NCBI GenBank assembly: GCA_942159475.1
Contig: OW804097.1
Span: forward strand, 11,781,172-11,845,171
Direction of reading: 5' to 3'
Origin: Sthenelais limicola
Taxonomy: Eukaryota; Annelida; Polychaeta; Phyllodocida; Sigalionidae
Length of the DNA stretch: 64,000 nucleotides
The notes beneath the pieces were generated by a model. It was not told where the DNA came from, searched no databases, and was given only the letters and a program-made list of their open reading frames with translations. Of this stretch, positions 1 to 10,633 are shown piece by piece. Positions within the stretch are counted from its first letter, which is position 1. Every line of letters begins with the position of its first letter. The position numbers were made by a program, and so were the translations under genes.

Positions 1-125
1 GCTACAATCAATGCAATGCTGAATATACTCGGATTTACCTAGTATTGAAAAAATTACCGCCTAATTTAGCAGAATTTATTAAATGTGTACAGCTGCCAAT
101 TGTACATTTTCTGAAAATCGGACCC
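1..125 (-). mobile_element. MITE-A fragment, cut by window edge
   Basis: Right part of a MITE-A copy, ending TGTACATTTTCTG..GGACCC. Here the minus strand means the element reads GGGTGAAG...CTGACCC on the plus strand. Confidence 0.75.
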
Positions 126-376
126 ATATAGGACATCCCCAAGGAGAAATGTATATCTATGCAGAAAGGGATAACGCTTGCCAACATGAGAAAACGTTAT
201 TTGAAGTTTATCTGCACATTAGATCCTTATTACTGGATATGTAGTTTTTCAGTGTAACAAATATTTATATGTTCTGACCCATCAAACTTAGTTCAAATTC
301 AATGATTATTATCTCCCACTATGCATTTACTGGGTCCATAGTTTCCCAGGTTAAGACTAACATGCATTATATACAG

Positions 377-474
377 GTTAACTAACGAGTTGGTTGGAGG
401 AGCGTGAATATTGCACAAGTTGCGTAGCAACGAGTGCAATATTCTAAGCGACTGAAACCAACAAGTTAGTTAAC
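377..474. repeat. Cruciform inverted repeat F1
   Basis: Arms of about 40 bp, beginning GTTAACTAAC and ending GTTAGTTAAC, flank a loop that itself has a small hairpin GTTGC-GTA-GCAAC. The rest of 126-673 holds no gene that I can see. Confidence 0.75.
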
Positions 475-673
475 AAATTTATTATACATGCTTTCAGTCA
501 TGAAAATAGAAAAAGATCGAGTCATAAATTTGAATTTTACCGGTAATCTTAATAAAAAAAACCAGATTGGTTGCCATGACAACCCCACGTAAATCACTAG
601 TGAAATACGCACTATTCATAAATCACTCTAGATACGATGTTTTCAGACCAATGGTTGTATAATAAATAACGAT

Positions 674-1440
674 ATGTTTTATTCCTATTTATACATTTAT
701 TTCAAGATAAATCATGTTAATAAAGTAGTTTTTCTGTTGTTAACAGCGGGCTCTATCAGTACAGTCGAGCCCACAGAGTTCCTCCATGTTTTATTCCTAT
801 CTATACATTTATTTCATCAATATTTCAAGATAAATCATGTTAATAAAGTAGATGTTCTGTTGTTAACAGCGGGCTCTATCAGTACAGTCGAGCCCACAGA
901 GTTCCTCCATGTTTTATTCCTATCTATACATTTATTTCATCAATATTTCATGATAAATCATGTTAATAAAGTAGATTTTCTGTTGTTAACAGCGGGCTCT
1001 ATCAGTACAGTCGAGCCCACAGAGTTCCTCCATGTTTACTATATATCCATATCCATAACCATATATCTATACATTTATTTCATCAATATTTCATGATAAA
1101 TCATGTGAATAAAGTAGATTTTCTGTTGTTAACAGCGGGCTCTATCAGTACAGTCGAGCCCACAGAGTTCCTCCATGTTTACTATATATCCATATCCATA
1201 ACCATATATCTATACATTTATTTCATCAATATTTCATGATAAATCATGTGAATAAAGTAGATTTTCTGTTGTTAACAGCGGGCTCTATCAGTACAGTCGA
1301 GCCCACAGAGTTCCTCCATGTTTACTATATATCCATATCCATAACCATATATCTATACATTTATTTCATCAATATTTCATGATAAATCATGTGAATAAAG
1401 TAGATGTTCTGTTGTTAACAGCGGGCTCTATCAGTACAGT
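674..1440 (+). repeat. Minisatellite carrying five extra copies of the exon A acceptor
   Basis: Units of about 123 bp (first three) and 140 bp (later ones). Each contains the pyrimidine tract, the TTAACAG acceptor and about 30 nt of exon A (GCTCTATCAGTACAG, then GAGCCCACAGAG). The sixth copy is the true exon start at 1422. The open frame at 674-1096 arises from the repeat. Confidence 0.85.
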
Positions 1441-1611
1441 CGAGCCCACAGAGTAGTTCCTCAGTGAGCAGTGAGGAGGCGCCAGTGAATGGACAAGTAA
1501 GGAGGAGCTCACAACCCCACACTACTCACACTACTGAGGCTGCCCAACTAGTGGATCTACTCGATCTACACGACCCCCCACCAACCAGCCTTAACAACCA
1601 CACAGCTAATG
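1422..1611 (+). CDS. Adaptor gene exon A (first in window)
   Basis: 190-nt exon after a TTGTTAACAG acceptor; a second possible acceptor, TCAGTACAG, lies 18 nt inside at 1439, so the first six codons may be optional. It ends in AATG before gtacgtg, leaving one base. It encodes the Ser-rich stretch and LVDLLDL. The acceptor and first ~30 nt are repeated five times just upstream. Confidence 0.7.
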
Positions 1612-1903
1612 GTACGTGAAGAAAGCAGGTGGGGAACAGGGGCAGAATGGAGGAGAGAAGGAGAGGGAGAGATAGATAGGAGAGGGAGGGAGAGAGAGAC
1701 AGGAGAGGGAGGGAGAGAGAGAGAGAGAGGGAGAGAGAGAGAGGGAGGGAGAGAGAGGGAGAGAGATAGAGAGAGGAAGAGAGAGACAGGAGAGGGAGGG
1801 AGAGAGAGAGAGAGGGAGAGAGAGAGAGGGAGGGAGAGAGAGGGAGAGAGATAGAGAGAGGAAGAGAGAGACAGGAGAGGGAGGGAGAGAGAGAGAGAGA
1901 GGG

Positions 1904-1934
<31 letters not shown>

Positions 1935-4633
1935 GAGGGAGGGAGAGAGAGGGAGGGAGGGAGAGAGAGAGAGAGAGGGAGAGGGAGAGAGAGGGACACA
2001 CACACACAGGAGAGTGAGTGAGGGGAGACAGGAGAGAGAGAGAGAGAGAGAGGGGGGGGGAGAGGGAGAGAGAGAGGGGGGGGGGGGGGAGAGAGGGAGA
2101 GAGAGAGAGAAAGAGACGGAGAGAGAGAGAAAGTGACGAAGTGAGATATAAAGAGGGAAATAGAGGACGGAAAAGAGAGAGGGCGTGAAAGAGAGTCGGA
2201 CAGACAGGGAGAGACATTATAATTCAAGGAGGGTCAGAGGGAGATAATATTTTTTGTTGTAATCATAACCTAAATTTTAAAAATTCAAATAAATGTCATT
2301 GTAGTGGCCCTCTATTTATGGCCGTGCTAGACGTGTTTTACTGTATACTTGTACTCTTCAAGTCTTCTTTTCACATTCTATTATTTGGATGATCTATTTA
2401 TTTACAAAATATGGTTTTGATTCTTTTCAGATTTTGTAAATTCTGATTTTAATCCAAATCCTGTACACATGGTAAGTATGTTTATGAATACTAAGAATCT
2501 AATGATTTAGTTTCAAGAATTTCTTGAAGTATATTTTTTCTTCATTATTATTTCTTTAAAGGCCTATACATTTAGAAATATTCAATAGAAAAACTATATC
2601 CATCGTCGCCTATATAAAAGAGAATTCATGTAGTGAGATTAATATAACACATCCTGCATCAAATTAAAAAATAATAAAACATAACATTATACAAATATCG
2701 AGAGCTTCTTCTTACTACTTCATTTAAACCTCAGAATATTCTTATTCACGAGACAATCATTTAAAGAATTAACTTAAGTGTTCTACAAATAACAACATCA
2801 ATATTAAGGATTTCATTCATTCCAACATTCAATGATTGTTTGACATATTTTACTCTATTCTCTATTGCTCTAGAGTCTAAGTCATAAAGTATAATCTGGG
2901 AACAGTGCCATGTAGTATGTAATGTATTTCCCCATCTTCTACCACAATAACCCAAATATTTCTACTCTTATTTTTTCAGGGATTTGAAGACAACTTTGTC
3001 GAGGAAGATGAATTTTCTAGGTAAAATCTCTTCCTTTGAGAGTCTACCATCTGTTGTTTTTCTAGTGTTCTGGCTAGTCTTGGTTCTATATATTTTTTAA
3101 GTAGTGAATCATTCTGAGTAATTTCTGTGTCTAAAAATGTCAATAGTAATTATCTATCATAGTCTTACTTTTCTACCGAAAAAATGATTAACTTTCCTTA
3201 AGAAAATTCATATTTATATCAATAATGAGTTAGACCTTAGATATTGGGTGTGTACTTTTAAGAATCCTATATATGGGATTTAGCCTTCTTGAATTAGATT
3301 ATTGTGTCTGGGACTAGTTGCTATAAGCACCAACCGAGTATTTATTCTTTGTGCAGGTAGATATGTTTTCAAAAAGCAGTTAAATAATTGCCTACACCTT
3401 CCCTTTAAGAAGAGAGAAAAGTGGGAGACTTTTGACTTCAAATCTTTGCCCCCTGAATCGCCGTTTGCGATCGACCATGGCCAAATATACAGCTGTATTG
3501 TATAGCACTGTCCCTGTTCCATGGAAAGAAGAGTTGGTTATACTGGCCCTTTTTCCCCATGGTTGATTGCAAAGAGCGGCTCTCGGGGCAAAGGGCTGAC
3601 AGGTCCTTGTCATAAATACAAGTAAAAAATCCCCCACTTTTCCCTTTTCTTAAAGGGACTTAGTAATCATTTGTCAACTACTTAAATGCCTTCTTCATTA
3701 GAAGTTTTTCTAACTACATGATGTATGAGACAATGTACAACTATTTCTGACCTGCCCAAGAATAAATACCTCATGACAGACTCTTATTCTTTTATAAATA
3801 CAATAAACTTCGCCTTTTTCGCTGAATTTTGAAGAATTTGGCAGAATCTAGTTTAGGTTATCTCTTCTGGATAACACAATTCTTGAAACATTGGAAGGTC
3901 AATTCCACTTTATCTAAAATTTCATTAAATAAGTTGTGACTTATAGGGGACCTCCGCTATCGGCAAGTAGCAGCTAATAGAGTTGCCAATAGATTTTCGA
4001 CTGATGACTGGCAAGTAGCGGTGGATAGAAAATCTATTTGTAACACAATTGGTAATGAGCTGTTCCACTGTGGCAAATAGCGGCCAATAGTGGCCAATGA
4101 ACGACCAATGACAAGCGATTGGCCAAAAACGTTTTGATTCTTCGACCAATGACGGCAAGTTGCAGCCAATGACTTGCCACTCATTTGCAATGACTTGCCA
4201 CTCATTTGCAATGACTTGCCACCCATTTGCACCACAAACTTGCCACTTGTTGCCGATAGTGGAGGCCCCCTATTAGTATTAGCGAGGTTCATTGTACTAC
4301 TGTACGGTGTATATTGTGTGAGTTGTTCTACCACTATTAGACTCTATGTAGCTCACTTTCCTTTCCTCTCTTCCTCACTTCTCCCACAGTCTTGCCCAGT
4401 CCCGGAGTCGCACTCAACCTCCACCCCCGACCCACAACAACAGCGCTACAACAACAACAACAACGTTTCTCAACAAAAGTCAGAACAATGCCAACCCTTT
4501 CCACGGCCGCCAGCTCATGACTGGTCTGAAGGCGGAGGATCTGGACGAGGGCGTGGAGCAACTGATGCGCGGCCAGAAAAACCCCGAGCAACTCGTACGT
4601 CAACCTTCCATAGATGACCTCCTCTCCCTATGA
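1422..4633 (+). CDS. C-terminal four exons of a probable endocytic/clathrin adaptor protein
   Basis: Exons 1422-1611, 2431-2471, 2980-3020 and 4390-4633 join in phase (1, 0, 2) with GT..AG ends and give 171 residues to a TGA stop; the start lies before the window. What is seen: a low-complexity Ser/Thr/Pro-rich tail with LVDLLDL (residues 43-49, clathrin-box-like), FEDNF (79-83, an FxDxF motif), an acidic EEDEF stretch, NPF (126-128) and a C-terminal IDDLLSL. What is known: clathrin-box, FxDxF and NPF motifs bind clathrin, the AP-2 alpha appendage and EH domains, and occur together in unstructured tails of endocytic accessory proteins. I infer such a role at the plasma membrane or endosome. 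The family (AP180, AAK1/NAK, Numb or Dab-like and others) cannot be decided without the N-terminal domain. Overlapping ORFs at 4174-4617 (+) and 4337-4603 (-) are shadows of the last exon. Confidence 0.72.
1640..2215. repeat. (GA)n/(GGGA)n purine-strand simple repeat at the start of intron A-B
   Basis: About 575 bp of almost pure purine on the plus strand (GAGAGG/GGGAGA units, two short poly-G runs, a CACACACA interruption near 1995). It begins about 30 bp after the exon A donor. Long minus-strand Ser/Leu/Pro frames here are artefacts. The remainder of 2216-2430 is plain intron. Confidence 0.9.
2431..2471 (+). CDS. Adaptor gene exon B
   Basis: 41-nt exon between TTCTTTTCAG and gtaagtatg. Two bases complete the split Asp codon from exon A, then 13 codons follow, ending HM. 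Both splice sites are near consensus. Confidence 0.75.
2980..3020 (+). CDS. Adaptor gene exon C
   Basis: 41-nt exon between TTTTTTCAG and gtaaaatc, encoding GFEDNFVEEDEFS with the FxDxF motif. It leaves AG, which the first T of exon D completes to Ser. Confidence 0.78.
3299..3685. mobile_element. MITE-C copy a (decayed ends) in intron C-D
   Basis: Shares subterminal AAGAGAGAAAAGTGGGAGAC, the AAATATACAGCTGTATTGTA core and the TTGATTGCAAAGAGCGGCTC stretch with copies at 25134 and 44836. The right end has TTGTCAACTACTT. Terminal CTGTCC is mostly lost. Confidence 0.7.
3944..4272. mobile_element. Foldback MITE H5 with TTA target duplication
   Basis: Terminal inverted repeats start TAGGGGACCTCCGCTATCGG on the left and match ..CCGATAGTGGAGGCCCCCTA on the right, flanked by TTA at 3941-3943 and 4273-4275. 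Internal 21-bp tandem units (ACTTGCCACTCATTTGCAATG) lie at 4163-4230. TWA targets suggest the PIF/Harbinger superfamily. It sits in intron C-D, 117 bp before exon D. Confidence 0.75.
4390..4633 (+). CDS. Adaptor gene terminal coding exon D
   Basis: Begins after CTTCTCCCACAG and reads through a Pro-rich run, six Thr codons (ACA repeat), the NPF motif and a charged helix-like stretch to IDDLLSL and TGA at 4631-4633. The frame differs from the longer overlapping open frame. Confidence 0.75.
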
Positions 4634-6464
4634 CGTCATTCCCACCACTGAGCGTCTCTTTTACTCAGATGACATCATCAGCACTAGAATATTAATTATC
4701 TGGACTATAAGTGGATGCTTTCTCTCTCATTCACTCACTCGGGGCGACACTTTGATAGGAAAATTGAAGAAGTTTCGTCTTCTTCGCTATTATGATCATT
4801 ATTATTTTGATTGTTGTTATGAGAAGGTTTTTCTTCTAATTCTCTCTAATCTCTATTTATCTTTACTACAAGAGATTAATTCTTAATTCTTTATGAGATG
4901 TAGAAGGAGAAGAGAAGGAGGAAGATCTGGTTTCTGGATTTGTACCTTTGTCTTTAGTATAACCAACTTATTATTATACAATGCTTTGGTGATACTTCCT
5001 GTACTGTATAACTTACTTTATTTTCCTGTAATAATAATGCATATATATTTGTTGTATATAATTCTACAGTTGGAAAAAGGAGGTCTTGATTCCTCATCTT
5101 ATTTTGCCACTTCTCTGCCGGAGTTCGTCCCTACCTCGTGTATCCAGTCCTGTCCAGAAAGCCCTAATGACCCCCTAACTTTTAGGGGTCAGGTGTTTCC
5201 CATTAACACTTTTAGCCTTAGTCTTAGCCTTGTGGTTAAGCTTATCGCTGTATGCGGTGAACTGCAACGCTTGAGGAATGTGGCTTTCTGGACAGGACTG
5301 TTTCTACTGAATCTCCCCTTGCATCAATACAATTGCTTTGTTTCTTCTCTATTTTTATTTGTTACCTCGACCAATTTATATGTTCTTACTGTTGGAAATT
5401 TGTACGAAAATTTATGACTCAACTATTCTGGTTTTGATATATTTCTCTAATCATTAATAATCAATTTTCATTCAAAATTGATTTTTTATGGTGAATCTAA
5501 ATTAATTTTCTCAGGAGGACATTTTGGTCGGGATTTTTTTTTTATCGTGAGGGTGGACTAATGGTGGTTTGGTATGGGTTAGGCAAAGAGGAGGATGTAT
5601 TTTTCAGTGGGTTTTCTATAAGTTGATGAAAAGTGGTGCTGTAGCTATTTTCTACTGTCTATATAAGTGGCTCACCGATACTATTTGGGGGTTTTCATAT
5701 CCATGCTAAGGATTTATAGACCTGCCCCTTAAAATGTGACCAAGAACCAAATGTTTTGCCTTATTTTTTTGGTTTTTTTTTGTTTATTCATTTAGGGCAT
5801 AAACATCTACTGTTACATCAAAATTGAAAAAAAATATATTATCTAACATCGGGTGGATACGGACAGAGTTAGAAGTCAGCTGCATTCCCTGCTAACATAT
5901 TGATCAAGGCATCAAAAAATGTCACCTTTGCCATTTCTTTCAATTATTTTAAACCCGAATTTAAGACAAAAATGTGGTTTGAAATATAGTTTAAAATAAC
6001 CCACACAAGTATATCAAATATGCACCATTTATAATTTGTCAAGCTACGCTGTCCCTGAGAATTTCAAAAAGGTTTAGCAGAAGGTACAATGTGTAGAGCT
6101 GCCGATTGTATATTTACTGATGCGCTGACCCATCTGACATTAATAATGTTAATAAGGACAGAGACAATTTCGGTTGCTGCATGTTAAAAAAGCTGCAAAC
6201 ATATTTTGTCAAGTCTCACAGAGGCTACAGGCATTGAAAAGCTGTAATTAGTGTATAATAAATTGTTATTCTATTATTATTTTCTTATTGGAAATGGTTT
6301 ATATTAAACCTAATGTCCTTGGAAATGTAATAATATCTAATATCAATGCTTTCCTCTAAGACCTGCTTAAAGAAATCAAGATAATGAGACAGCCACATGT
6401 ACCACTGACAAGCAAGCGGAAGTAATGTTGTTACAGGAAGTAGTAGTCTAAGAGATTTTCTTAC
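4634..6464 (+). other. Adaptor gene 3' UTR and downstream sequence
   Basis: No further coding exon seen. An AATAAA lies at 6257-6262; nearer variants are weak, so the transcript end is uncertain. A decayed MITE-A (about 5950-6132) lies inside. Confidence 0.35.
5950..6132 (-). mobile_element. Decayed MITE-A fragment
   Basis: Retains diverged internal blocks and the right end GCTGCCGATTGTATATTT..CTGACCC; the left terminus is not recognisable. Confidence 0.5.
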
Positions 6465-6551
6465 CTCCTTGGTAGAGATCTCCTCACTGTCTTCACTGTC
6501 TGTGTTCTCAGGGAGGTGTGTATCAGGTGGAGCGGCAACATGCCATTCATT
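6465..6551 (-). CDS. Possible isolated minus-strand exon (acidic)
   Basis: Reading the minus strand, 29 open codons end at a good donor (AAGGAG then gtaagaaaat). The peptide includes PENTDSEDSEEISTKE, an acidic, coding-like composition. The proposed acceptor (GCATAG) lacks a clear pyrimidine tract, and no partner exon was found on either side. It could be an exon of an unseen minus-strand gene or chance. Confidence 0.25.
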
Positions 6552-6826
6552 CTATGCATTCAGGTTGGCCTCGCTCCACTTTCAACTCCATAATATCCCA
6601 TATCTTTAATTTTGCTTTCTGTGCATTTCCGGCCCATTTTCCTAAGATATTGCATAAAACAGGACGGAATAAGACAGTATGTGCTAAACCTTCAGGCGAG
6701 AAATTTCTAAACCCTCTCAATATTTATCAGCAAATTGAAAAAGTTGCCAATTAGCGACGCAAAAACTGAAAACGATCCCTTCTTTTACATTATACCTCCC
6801 TGGTGCACACAAGAGAAGTTGTCCAT

Positions 6827-7060
6827 GGGTGAAGTCAGCAGAAAATGTACAATTCACTTTCACCAAACACCTCAAATAACCCACATTTCATACGAAAATA
6901 AAGTTCAAAATACAGTTCAACCTAACCAAACAGATTGCTAGAATAAATGCAATGCCGAATATACTCGAATTTACCTAGTATTGACCAAATTGCAGCCTAA
7001 TTTAACAATTTAACTAAATGTATACAGCTGCCAATTGTACATTTTCTCAAAATATGACCC
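6827..7060 (-). mobile_element. MITE-A copy
   Basis: Full length, GGGTGAAG to ATGACCC; the flanking 4 bp (CCAT/ATCT) do not match. Confidence 0.75.
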
Positions 7061-7293
7061 ATCTATGATATTCCCCCACAGTGATGAAGGCCAGCCCAAT
7101 GGTTATTTTAGTGGAATATGTTCTGGTCACATTTTAAGAGAGGTCTGTATAAGGAATGGGTGAGGAGGAATGGGGAGAACTTTCTCCCTCCTCATATTGT
7201 GTTATTACCATAGTATTCAGTTGATGGATTACGGGTGTGTGAATGATGGTAACTATGTTCAGTATACTCTAATGTAGGTATACTACCTTAGAG

Positions 7294-7465
7294 ATGTATA
7301 GTCATCAAACATACATACATACATACACACTCACATACATACATACATTTATACATACATGTATACATGTATACATACATACATACACACATACATACAT
7401 TTATACATACATACACACATACATTAATACATACATAATAAACATACATTCATATACACACACAT
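7294..7465. repeat. (ACAT)n microsatellite
   Basis: Imperfect ACAT/ACAC repeats lying directly against the next MITE-A copy; open frames rich in Tyr-Ile-His here are spurious. Confidence 0.9.
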
Positions 7466-7471
7466 ATATAC

Positions 7472-7726
7472 GGGTGAAGTCGTCAGAAAATGTACAATTC
7501 ACTTTCACCAATCTTCTCAAATAAACCAAATTCCAGACGAAAATAAAGTTCAAAATACAGTTCAACCTAACCAAACAGATTGCTAGAATCAATGCAATGC
7601 CAAATATACTCGAATTTACCTAGTATTGACCAAATTGCAGCCTAATTTAGCAGAAATAAATGTATAGATAAATGTGATAAATAAATGTGTAGATTTACAA
7701 TTGTACATTTTCTGAAAATCTGACCC
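7472..7726 (-). mobile_element. MITE-A copy with ATAC duplication
   Basis: Flanked by ATAC at 7468-7471 and 7727-7730, inserted in the ACAT microsatellite. It has an extra ~20 bp internal duplication (AATAAATGTGTAGA) near the right end. Confidence 0.85.
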
Positions 7727-8724
7727 ATACACACACACACACACACATACTCGCTACTCACAAAGCTGTAAAGTGATAAATATCTTATGTGCTAAATATT
7801 TTGAATACCATTTATCAATGTGCCCCAGCTTCTCTCCACCTTTGCCAACTGGTATATTTGTGTCAATTTCCCATCTTGAGAGAGGTGTCTTCAACGTCAA
7901 TCACTAAAAAATAAAGGAAAACATTTTAAAACATTAGCAGTTACAGCCTATATTTAACTTCAGGATTTGAGAAATATTATTTCTGTTATGAAGTATAATT
8001 TTACGTGTCATTATTTTTTTATCCCATTCCCGGAATTGGCTCGTTTTGATGACAAGTATGTCAATATTTGTATAACAAGAAATAATTGAAACTTCTGATC
8101 TGTAGTACCATTTGTTGAAATGTACCTGCGTAGTGGTTGAGTTGAGATTTAAAATTAAATCGTTCAAATTGGTTTATGGTTAGCGCAAAATACTGAGTCC
8201 TTTTATTTTAAAGGGATTGCCTAAATGTAAACTTTATGTAGGTAACTGAACCTCGAAAATATGGTCATGGGGTTTTAATTCTAATGTCTGTTTAGACATA
8301 GGGAGACGGGTGTTATGTACCATGGTCATATAGCGCTTGTAGTATTCCTTTAATTGTGAAAAAAAACACTGCAAAAATCCAAATATTTGTTCCTCTTCTA
8401 GGAGAGAATATCTCTAGTATCTATGACGCCCATAAGTTTATATCAATTTATATCCATGACAAGGAGTGGTCCTATTTTGGAAAAAAAATGTTTGAAAAAT
8501 GGTTTACAAGTGGGCACTTTTACAGTGCAGATATTTATAATGTAATTGTTAATTGCATCACAATTTATCATTTTCTGCTTCATTCACTTGTACCATATAT
8601 ATTCCAAACACAGCTGAAATCAAAATTAACCGTTACAAAAACAGCAGAAGTAATCTCGACATCTCTCTATATGTATCTCAGTTGAGACTGATTTAATACA
8701 TGTTTATGACTCGGTGCATATAAT

Positions 8725-8961
8725 GGGTGAAGTCGCCAGAAAATGTACAATTCAGCTTCACCAATTCTCTCAAATAACCCAAATTTCAGAAAAAAAAATA
8801 AAGTTCAAAATACAGTTCAACCTAACCAAACAGATTGCTAGAATCAAGGCAAAACCAAATATACTCGAATTTACCTAGTATTGACGAAATTGCAGCCTCA
8901 TTTAGCCTCATTTACTAAATGTATACAGCTGCCAATTGTACATTTTCTGAAAATCGGACCC
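8725..8961 (-). mobile_element. MITE-A copy
   Basis: Full-length copy; flanks TAAT and ATAA are not an exact duplication. Confidence 0.75.
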
Positions 8962-9450
8962 ATAAGGTTTTCTTTTCAGTTATTCTACACATTCCCTTTG
9001 GTCCACATACGGAATATAATAAATGTTTATTTCACATTATTCACATTTTCTGGCGATCTGACCCATAAGTATTTTGTGAAATTCTTAGCCATGTTTTTGT
9101 AACTTTCATAGGCTGAGTTTCACCAACTGCTCATTTGTGTACATTACATTCTACTAAATTTTCCCTTTTATTATGATATAAAATCCGTGTATCTGGGAGA
9201 TGGGATTTAACATCTCTCAGCAGAGTGCATTGACATGTGTGGTCTTAGGGCACTCGACTGCTAAACTTGCCTTGTCACCTTATCAAACCAGAACACAAAG
9301 GAGATTCAGATTAGGAGAGCTGGCATAACTCCATTCTTCCACTCTACATTTGTGAACTGCATTGGCTTTGCATTAGGATTATATGGAATTGAAACTGTTA
9401 TGTCATCTTGCTTTTTATTGGAGCTGATTGGTGTCTGAAGGGGGCAATAT

Positions 9451-9835
9451 GTGATGTGCTCCAGGACAATGAGTCACAAGTCCCAAAATTTATATCTTTC
9501 AAAGTGATTTATTCTCAAGTTATCAATATCTTTGTGGGAATGTACTGATGTACCAAATTCCAAGCCTTCGTATTAAATATATCCATGTATTTCTTAGGTC
9601 ATCTTACAGAGTATATTTAGCTACCTTACTAGTAAATTAGTAAATATCCACCCACAAATATTGCATAAAAAAAATTCAAAAATAAAAATATCAAACTTAA
9701 AATATAGAAATACATTTAAGATGTCCAACTATTTACCATCATTGGAATCGACAAGATCTCATCTTTTCAAATATGATGATCATCTCAAAATCATTTTGTA
9801 AGGGACTTGTGACTAATTTTCGTGAAACACAGCCC
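9451..9835. mobile_element. MITE-B copy a with ATAT duplication
   Basis: Ends GTGATGTGCTCCAGGACAAT and ..ATTTTCGTGAAACACAGCCC are inverted repeats of about 40 bp; ATAT flanks both sides (9447-9450, 9836-9839). No coding sequence. Confidence 0.75.
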
Positions 9836-10098
9836 ATATGTTCACTGCTAATTACAATTGATCCATTGCTTTATAACTAATGTTATATTTAAACAACTGA
9901 TATTTGTTGTTTAATTCAAGAATAACAATACATATGCTTGGAAACAGTTGTTGCTTGATGAGCCTTGAAAGCGTTTGGCAGAAGCAATGTAGGTTTATTT
10001 TTGCTAATGATTAAATTCCAATCAGTTGTAAAAAGTCGAGCTTTGAACATTTATTTACACCAGCGTCCAATGTGATGTGACTGCATCACGTGGTTATG

Positions 10099-10310
10099 GA
10101 CCGTTCATTTTTAACCACGGGGGTGGAGGGTGGAGGAAATTTTTGCGCACTCTAAGAGTGAGGGGGGGGGGGGTATATTTTTTGCACAGACTCAGAACTC
10201 CAATGATGTAGGGGGGGGGGGGGGGCATGATATTTTGTACAAGACAAGATGGGTTATACAATTTTGCACAATAATTTTTCGCACAGTGGTTAATTATGAA
10301 CAGTCCCTTA
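10099..10310. mobile_element. Foldback MITE H7
   Basis: Inverted ends GACCGTTCATTTTTAACCAC and GTGGTTAATTATGAACAGTC; internal poly-G runs and repeated TTTTGCAC/TTTGCGC motifs. The same family occurs at 42636. Confidence 0.65.
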
Positions 10311-10397
10311 CAGATCTATAAATAGCACAAAATACTGCCTCACCTGAATGTACAGATGGACCTTCATGGGGCATACACAGTGCTGTAACACATACAT

Positions 10398-10633
10398 GGG
10401 TGAAGTCACCAGAAAATGTACAATTCACCTTCACCAATTCTCTCATTTAATCAATATTTAAGGCTTAAATGAGATTCAAAATAAAATTGAACATAACCAA
10501 ACAGATTGTTTGAATCAACGCAATACCTAATATAGTTAAGAGATACCTAGTATTGGCCACATTTCAGCCTAATTTAGCAGAACTTACTAAATGCGCACAG
10601 CTGCCGATTGTACATTTTCTGGAGATCTGACCC
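10398..10633 (-). mobile_element. MITE-A copy
   Basis: Full length; flanks ACAT/ATAT differ at one base. Confidence 0.75.

Noticed and set aside
674..1096. 140-codon plus-strand frame
   Set aside because: Made by 123-bp tandem units (a multiple of 3) that carry decoy acceptors.
1526..2227. Long Ser/Leu/Pro frames on the minus strand
   Set aside because: Pure product of the GA/GGGA simple repeat; no codon or splice evidence.
4174..4617. 147-codon plus-strand frame and the minus-strand frame 4337-4603
   Set aside because: Shadows of adaptor exon D, whose phase-matched frame differs.
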